Positions 40,570 to 44,061 of a stretch of DNA of 44,061 bases are shown here, piece by piece; position 1 is the first letter of the stretch; every line of letters starts with the position of its first letter. The stretch comes from Streptomyces sp. CC208A (GTDB lineage Bacteria > Actinomycetota > Actinomycetes > Streptomycetales > Streptomycetaceae), in contig NZ_JASCXN010000047.1 in NCBI RefSeq assembly GCF_030010625.1, positions 1-44,061 of the forward strand, written 5' to 3'. The notes under the pieces are model-generated. The model saw nothing but the letters and a program-made list of their open reading frames with translations, searched no databases and had not been told where the DNA came from. Position numbers and translations under genes: made by a program.

Positions 40570-40935
40570 TCAGTGGCCGAGGTGCCGCAGGCCGTCCTCG
40601 TAGGAGTCGTACTGGTGCGTGATCGGGCCGCTGTGCTGGTCGTACCAGGCAGTGTCGAGGCGGGGCTCGGGCTGCTCGTGCCCGGCAGGACAGCGCAGCC
40701 ATACCGCGCAGTGGATGCTGATCACGATCCAGTCGCGGTAGGCGCCGCACCCGTCACACGTCCGTACCTGTCCATCGATCACGAGCGGCTGCGGGTGCAG
40801 CATCATCAGCCCCGCCACTTGCTCGCGGGCCTGAGCAGGAGCCGCGAGCGGGGGCTCGACGTGTGTCGCGCTCAGCTCTTCTACCGACTGCCACGCCTCG
40901 CGGTACTGCCGGGCCGTACGCCTGCGTCCGAACAC
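40570..40935 (-). CDS. Hypothetical protein with possible zinc site
   Basis: A 121-aa protein from GTG 40935 (MFGRRRTARQYREAWQSVEE). Four Cys/His positions in TCDGCGAYRDWIVISIHCAV and LRCPAGHE could bind zinc. The C-terminus is Tyr/His-rich (YDQHSGPITHQYDSYEDGL). Function unknown. Confidence 0.72.
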   Translation of the reverse strand: MFGRRRTARQYREAWQSVEELSATHVEPPLAAPAQAREQVAGLMMLHPQPLVIDGQVRTCDGCGAYRDWIVISIHCAVWLRCPAGHEQPEPRLDTAWYDQHSGPITHQYDSYEDGLRHLGH

Positions 40936-41057
40936 AGTTCCCCCTCTTGCCGGTCTGTCACGAGCAGACAGGATCGTGCCCGGAGGCGCCCCTCCGCTTC
41001 AACTCTGAGATATGTCAATGTCACCTCCACCGACTGTGCTCCCCCCCGGATGAGCCC

Positions 41058-41125
41058 CTGACAGCCGCGCGGACCTGCCCGTCCTGATGCGGGTAGGTCG
41101 GCAGGCGGACCAGCGCGGCTGTCAG
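41058..41125. repeat. Long hairpin past the relaxase gene, oriT or terminator candidate
   Basis: The outer stem CTGACAGCCGCGC (41058-41070) pairs perfectly with 41113-41125. Inside, GACCTGCCCG and CGGGTAGGTC form a second stem with one mismatch. It begins 10 bp past the relaxase stop on the minus strand. A transcription terminator is the simple reading. Relaxase target sites are also inverted repeats next to mob genes, so an origin of transfer is possible. The remaining intergenic sequence, 40936-41057 and 41126-41134, shows nothing else. Confidence 0.6.
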
Positions 41126-41134
41126 AGCAGGGCC

Positions 41135-42847
41135 CTATCGGTTCGGGCGCCGAGCAGTGGTCTGCTCCCTGGACGCTGTGCGCGCTGTTCCGGAGGACGC
41201 TCGCCTGACGGGGCTCATCCCGGTTGCGTCGGCGGGAAGATCCGCGGCCCGCCGCAGTCGCCACACGAGCACGTCGCTGACCTGCTCGGCGGTGTCGAGT
41301 TCGCGCCGGCCGGCGGCGTCGGTGAGGAGGGCGGCCGGGTCGTGGCCGGCGGCCTCGGCGTCGGCGAGGGTGGCCGCCAGGGCGTGCCAGCCTGATTCGG
41401 CCAGGACCTGCTCGGCGAGATGGGGGATCGCCCTGCGTACGACGGCGCTGTGCCGCTGCAGCAGGGGGCGGGCTAGGTGCCGGCCGCGCTGGTGGAGGGC
41501 GGCGAGCGGGTGTTTGGCGGCGGCGCGGTAGGCGGTACGGAGGTGCTCGGCGGCCCGGTGGGCGGCCTCGGCCTGCTGGGCGTGGTTCTTCCTGGCGTGC
41601 CAGTGCGCGGCGGCGGTGATCAGGAAGAACAGCATGTCGATTGCCATGGCTGTGGTGGCGCCGTCCTCTCCGCGGCCGAGGGCCGGCCCGCCGTGGACGA
41701 GGTCGCGGGCGGCCTGGCGCAGGGCACGGTCGTGCCCGCGTACGGCGCGGACGTGGGAGCGGGAGGCCCGCTCGAACGCCCAGGCAGCCTCGCGCAGTTC
41801 CCGCCGGGTGTGGGCGGCGGAGGTCTTGGCGAGCGCGTCGAGGACCTCGCCGGCGGCGGCGATGTGCGCGGCGGCGACCGCGTCGTCGCCCTGCTCGATG
41901 ACCAGAACGGCCTGCCAGGCCGCCGTCGCTGTCCGCCGGCGCGCGGCGGCCGGCGTTCCCGGCCCGGCGGGCCTCGGCGCCTCGGCCGCGATGTCGTCTC
42001 GGTGTGGGGGGTCTGCGGACCAGCGTTCGCGGATGCGGGGCAGGGACAGGTCGGGGGCGAGGCGGGCGCCGGGGTAGTAGACGGGCTCGCCCTCGGCGTT
42101 GCGGTCGTCGGGCAGCGCGACCTTGTAGCCGAGCAGGTCGCCGGACGGAGCGATGCGCTTCTTGACCAGGAGACCGGCGGCGGCCAGCTGGTCGAAGAAC
42201 TCCTCCTCGCCCTGGGCGCCGGCCACGGCCCGCCGTACGGTCTCGCGCAGTTCCTCGCGGGCGGTGCGCTCGCGGCCTTGGCGCTCGGCCTTGTGCCGCT
42301 CGGCGCTGGTGGGTCGCTGGGCGGCGGTGCCGTCGCCGGGCGCGACCCGGTGCAGGCCGAACTCCTTCTCGATGAGCCTGGCCTCGGCCTGCGCGCGCGT
42401 GCCGGAGCGGAAGTCGTCCGGGCTGCTGCCGTCCTCGCACCCGAGGGTGGCGACGATGTGGATATGGTCGTCCGCGTGCCGTACGGCGGCCCAGCGGCAG
42501 CCAGGCTGCCCGTCGCCCGGGTCGATCCCGGTGGCGGCGACGATCCGGCGGGCCACCTCGGCCCACTCCTCGTCGGACAGGACCCGGTCGCCGGGCGCGG
42601 TGCGGACCGAGGTATGCCAGACGTGCTGGGCCGGCCGGGCGTGCTTGGGCAGCGCCTGGACGGGCTGGTCCAGGAGCTGCTGGAGGTCCTTCAACGTCGC
42701 GTTCGGATCGCGGCCGGGGTCGGGGGCCATGCCGTCGAACGAGGCGACGAGGTGCGGGTCGACGTGCTCCTCGCGCTTGCCGGGGCCGTAGAGGTAGGCG
42801 AGCAGGCCGATGGTCCGGTCCCCGGGGTCGTTGACGCTCGGGATCAT
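41135..42847 (-). CDS. Relaxase (MobA/VirD2-like)
   Basis: A 570-aa protein. The N-terminal domain has GLLAYLYGPGKREEHVDPHL, HVWHTSVRTAPGDRVLSDEEW and the metal-binding three-His motif H124-x3-H128-x-H130 in RHADDHIHIVATL. The candidate catalytic Tyr lies in the LLAYLYGPG segment (Y18 or Y20). The long helical C-terminus includes one hydrophobic stretch, AMAIDMLFFLITAAAHWHA. It would nick oriT and stay bound to the 5' end during transfer. ATG 42847 overlaps the MobC-like stop (ATGA). Confidence 0.88.
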   Translation of the reverse strand: MIPSVNDPGDRTIGLLAYLYGPGKREEHVDPHLVASFDGMAPDPGRDPNATLKDLQQLLDQPVQALPKHARPAQHVWHTSVRTAPGDRVLSDEEWAEVARRIVAATGIDPGDGQPGCRWAAVRHADDHIHIVATLGCEDGSSPDDFRSGTRAQAEARLIEKEFGLHRVAPGDGTAAQRPTSAERHKAERQGRERTAREELRETVRRAVAGAQGEEEFFDQLAAAGLLVKKRIAPSGDLLGYKVALPDDRNAEGEPVYYPGARLAPDLSLPRIRERWSADPPHRDDIAAEAPRPAGPGTPAAARRRTATAAWQAVLVIEQGDDAVAAAHIAAAGEVLDALAKTSAAHTRRELREAAWAFERASRSHVRAVRGHDRALRQAARDLVHGGPALGRGEDGATTAMAIDMLFFLITAAAHWHARKNHAQQAEAAHRAAEHLRTAYRAAAKHPLAALHQRGRHLARPLLQRHSAVVRRAIPHLAEQVLAESGWHALAATLADAEAAGHDPAALLTDAAGRRELDTAEQVSDVLVWRLRRAADLPADATGMSPVRRASSGTARTASREQTTARRPNR

Positions 42848-43461
42848 GCCGCCTGCTGCCGTTCGAGAACCGCGGTCGCGGCATCATGGACGGCTTCAGC
42901 GGCGCGTCGTACGGCCGCGAGGGTCGTCTGGAGCTGAGGTGCGTCCGCGCCGGAGTTGAGAGCCTTCACGGCCTGGTTGAGGTTGCTGCCGGCCCAGCCG
43001 AGCTTGCGCCGGCTGTCGAACAGGGCGGTGATCACTTCACGGTCGTCGGCGATCTCGGCGCTCGTACGCTCGAGATCGCGGGCTGCGGCGAGCGCGGCAC
43101 GGGCGAGGAAGCCGGCGACGGACAGGTTGCAGGCAGCGGCGGCGGAGACGATCAGCGCGTACTCGTCTTCGTTGAAACGGGTGTTGGGCTGGCGCAGACG
43201 CTTCTTCGCGGGCGGCTGACGCGGACGCTGGCGCGCACGGCGCTCGCGACGGCGCGGTGTCGGCTTCTGCTCTTCCCCCGGCTTCGATCCGCCCCCAGTC
43301 GAAGCCTCCCGGACCTGCGCCCCCTGGTGCAGGTCCTCTCCCGTCCCCTCGGGGGCGGGCTCGGCGGAAGCTACGCTTCCGCCCCAACTTGCTCCCCGCC
43401 AGACCGAGTTGGATGCCTGCTCGCTGTCGGCGGGGACCGGGATGTGGTGCGGGTTCGTCAC
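42844..43461 (-). CDS. MobC-like relaxosome accessory protein
   Basis: A 205-aa protein from GTG 43461 (GAAGGA about 10 nt upstream). The disordered, charged front is followed by a ribbon-helix-helix-type segment (RLRQPNTRFNEDEYALIVSA, AACNLSVAGFLARAAL). The MobC-type end reads LFDSRRKLGWAGSNLNQAVK then ALNSG. MobC proteins bind near oriT, bend or melt DNA and help the relaxase. Coupled translation with the relaxase supports this. Confidence 0.85.
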   Translation of the reverse strand: MTNPHHIPVPADSEQASNSVWRGASWGGSVASAEPAPEGTGEDLHQGAQVREASTGGGSKPGEEQKPTPRRRERRARQRPRQPPAKKRLRQPNTRFNEDEYALIVSAAAACNLSVAGFLARAALAAARDLERTSAEIADDREVITALFDSRRKLGWAGSNLNQAVKALNSGADAPQLQTTLAAVRRAAEAVHDAATAVLERQQAA

Positions 43462-43539
43462 GGTGTTCGGATCCTTCGAGTCGGGAAAGAACGGGGCCGC
43501 CCCGGTCTCGATACCGGAGCGGCTTGGGCGGAACGGGGA

Positions 43540-43560
43540 GGCCCGGCAGTCTGCCGGGCC
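43540..43560. terminator. Hairpin between the small gene and MobC-like gene
   Basis: A perfect 9-bp stem GGCCCGGCA, loop GTC, just past the stop (43574) of the upstream minus-strand gene. A second, imperfect hairpin (CCGCCCCGGT with ACCGGAGCGG) lies at about 43498-43523. Probably a terminator or attenuator before the mob genes. Confidence 0.65.
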
Positions 43561-43573
43561 CCCCCTCTTGGGG

Positions 43574-43765
43574 CTATCCGCATTCGAGGCAGCGCGCGAC
43601 GTGCCCGGACAGACCCCGGGCCATGCGCTGCTTGCTGCTCCTGGCCAGGTCGGTGCTGGCTCGTGCGGTGTGCGAGCCCTGGTGCCGGGCGGCGTGGTTG
43701 AGCAGGTAGGCGGTCTCCTGCAGGTACTTGGCCCGGAGTCGGTCGAACTTCGGACAGGTCTTCAT
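43574..43765 (-). CDS. Small basic hypothetical protein
   Basis: A 63-aa protein from ATG 43765, overlapping the upstream stop (ATGA). Basic and helical (KFDRLRAKYLQETAYLLNHA), with C-terminal HVARCLECG. The Cys pair and His could bind a metal. Function unknown; the position suggests a mobilisation or copy-control role. Confidence 0.7.
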   Translation of the reverse strand: MKTCPKFDRLRAKYLQETAYLLNHAARHQGSHTARASTDLARSSKQRMARGLSGHVARCLECG

Positions 43766-44061
43766 CGAGCGCTCCTCGCGGTCGCGGCCTGCGGCGTACG
43801 CAGGCGGGCCAGGACCGGGGTCAACCGGTCGTTTCGGATGGGGATCTTGTGTTCGCGCATGATCCCCCTGAGCTGGACGCGGGTGACGGTCTCGTTGCCG
43901 TCCCGCTCCAGCAGCTTGGGGATGTGGGGGCGGACCAGCTCGACGATCTCGTCCTCGGTCAGCCGCGGGACACGTGCCCGGCGGCCCTTCGGACTCACGG
44001 GCGGTTCCTGGTCCCCGTCGTTGTCGGGACGGTCCCCTTCGGGTTCCTGGTCCCCGTCGTT
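43762..44061 (-). CDS. Hypothetical protein, 5' end outside window
   Basis: 100 codons, open to the right edge. The edge part repeats NDGDQEP twice (DNA repeat AACGACGGGGACCAGGAACC at 43995-44014 and 44042-44061, minus strand), an acidic linker. The remainder, RLTEDEIVELVRPHIPKLLE then MREHKIPIRNDRLTPVLARL, is a winged-helix-like C-terminal unit like that after the membrane part of actinomycete plasmid DUF2637-type proteins. A standalone start, GTG 43998, is possible but the frame continues upstream. Confidence 0.65.
   Translation of the reverse strand, partial: NDGDQEPEGDRPDNDGDQEPPVSPKGRRARVPRLTEDEIVELVRPHIPKLLERDGNETVTRVQLRGIMREHKIPIRNDRLTPVLARLRTPQAATARSAR

Noticed and set aside
41477..42937. 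486-codon plus-strand frame opposite the relaxase
   Set aside because: Low-complexity Gly/Val/Ala sequence, antisense to a gene with clear His motifs and a coupled start.
1..44061. tRNA, rRNA, CRISPR array or replication initiator genes
   Set aside because: None was recognised on either strand by reading; a dedicated search could still find a short RNA gene.

Overview
The window is high-GC actinomycete DNA. GTG and TTG starts are frequent, third codon positions are GC-rich, and DUF317 and DUF4913 proteins are present, so Streptomyces or a close relative is most likely. Gene content points to a large conjugative plasmid or integrative conjugative element: VirB4-, SCO6880-, VirB6- and DUF6112-like transfer proteins, a secreted wall hydrolase, a relaxase with a MobC-like partner, ParB-like proteins, an orphan DNA methyltransferase and many small plasmid-type proteins of unknown function. 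No replication initiator, integrase or coupling protein (VirD4/TcpA) was recognised, so plasmid versus ICE cannot be decided here.

Layout. 1-872: an AAA+ ATPase running off the left edge and a frameshifted small gene. 1072-3951: an IS5-type element flanked by TA, whose minus-strand transposase is split by a plus-strand group II intron with its reverse transcriptase. The right end of the IS cuts off the 3' end of an MFS transporter (3921-5258). 5318-13568: a tightly packed minus-strand run of small proteins, many joined by GTGA overlaps, with two ParB-like genes at its upstream end. 13600-20836: the type IV secretion-like transfer genes on the same strand. 20837-21337: a divergent control region with a long inverted repeat. 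21338-33106: plus-strand genes, namely methyltransferase, DUF4913, RelE-like, small helical proteins, a double HxlR regulator, and a coupled MFS, ATP-grasp ligase and DUF317 trio. 33164-34201: a Cna_B-type surface protein with an LAQTG sorting signal, followed by a strong terminator. 34454-36467: an IS481-type element. 36517-39160: an unknown gene and more DUF317-type genes. 39201-40935: minus-strand genes including a lipoprotein. 41058-44061: the mobilisation block (relaxase, MobC-like protein and two small upstream genes) with a long hairpin just past the relaxase stop.

How it may work (inference). The relaxase and MobC-like protein would process a single strand. The VirB4, SCO6880, VirB6 and DUF6112 proteins would form the channel, and the secreted hydrolase would open the wall. 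The surface protein may help cell contact. Two copies of a CCCGGTT/AACCGGG operator, one in the divergent region and one before the 25.3-27.8 kb genes, suggest that one repressor controls transfer and the helical-protein operon together. Several genes have a good ribosome binding site but only CTG or ATC at the right distance as a start codon.
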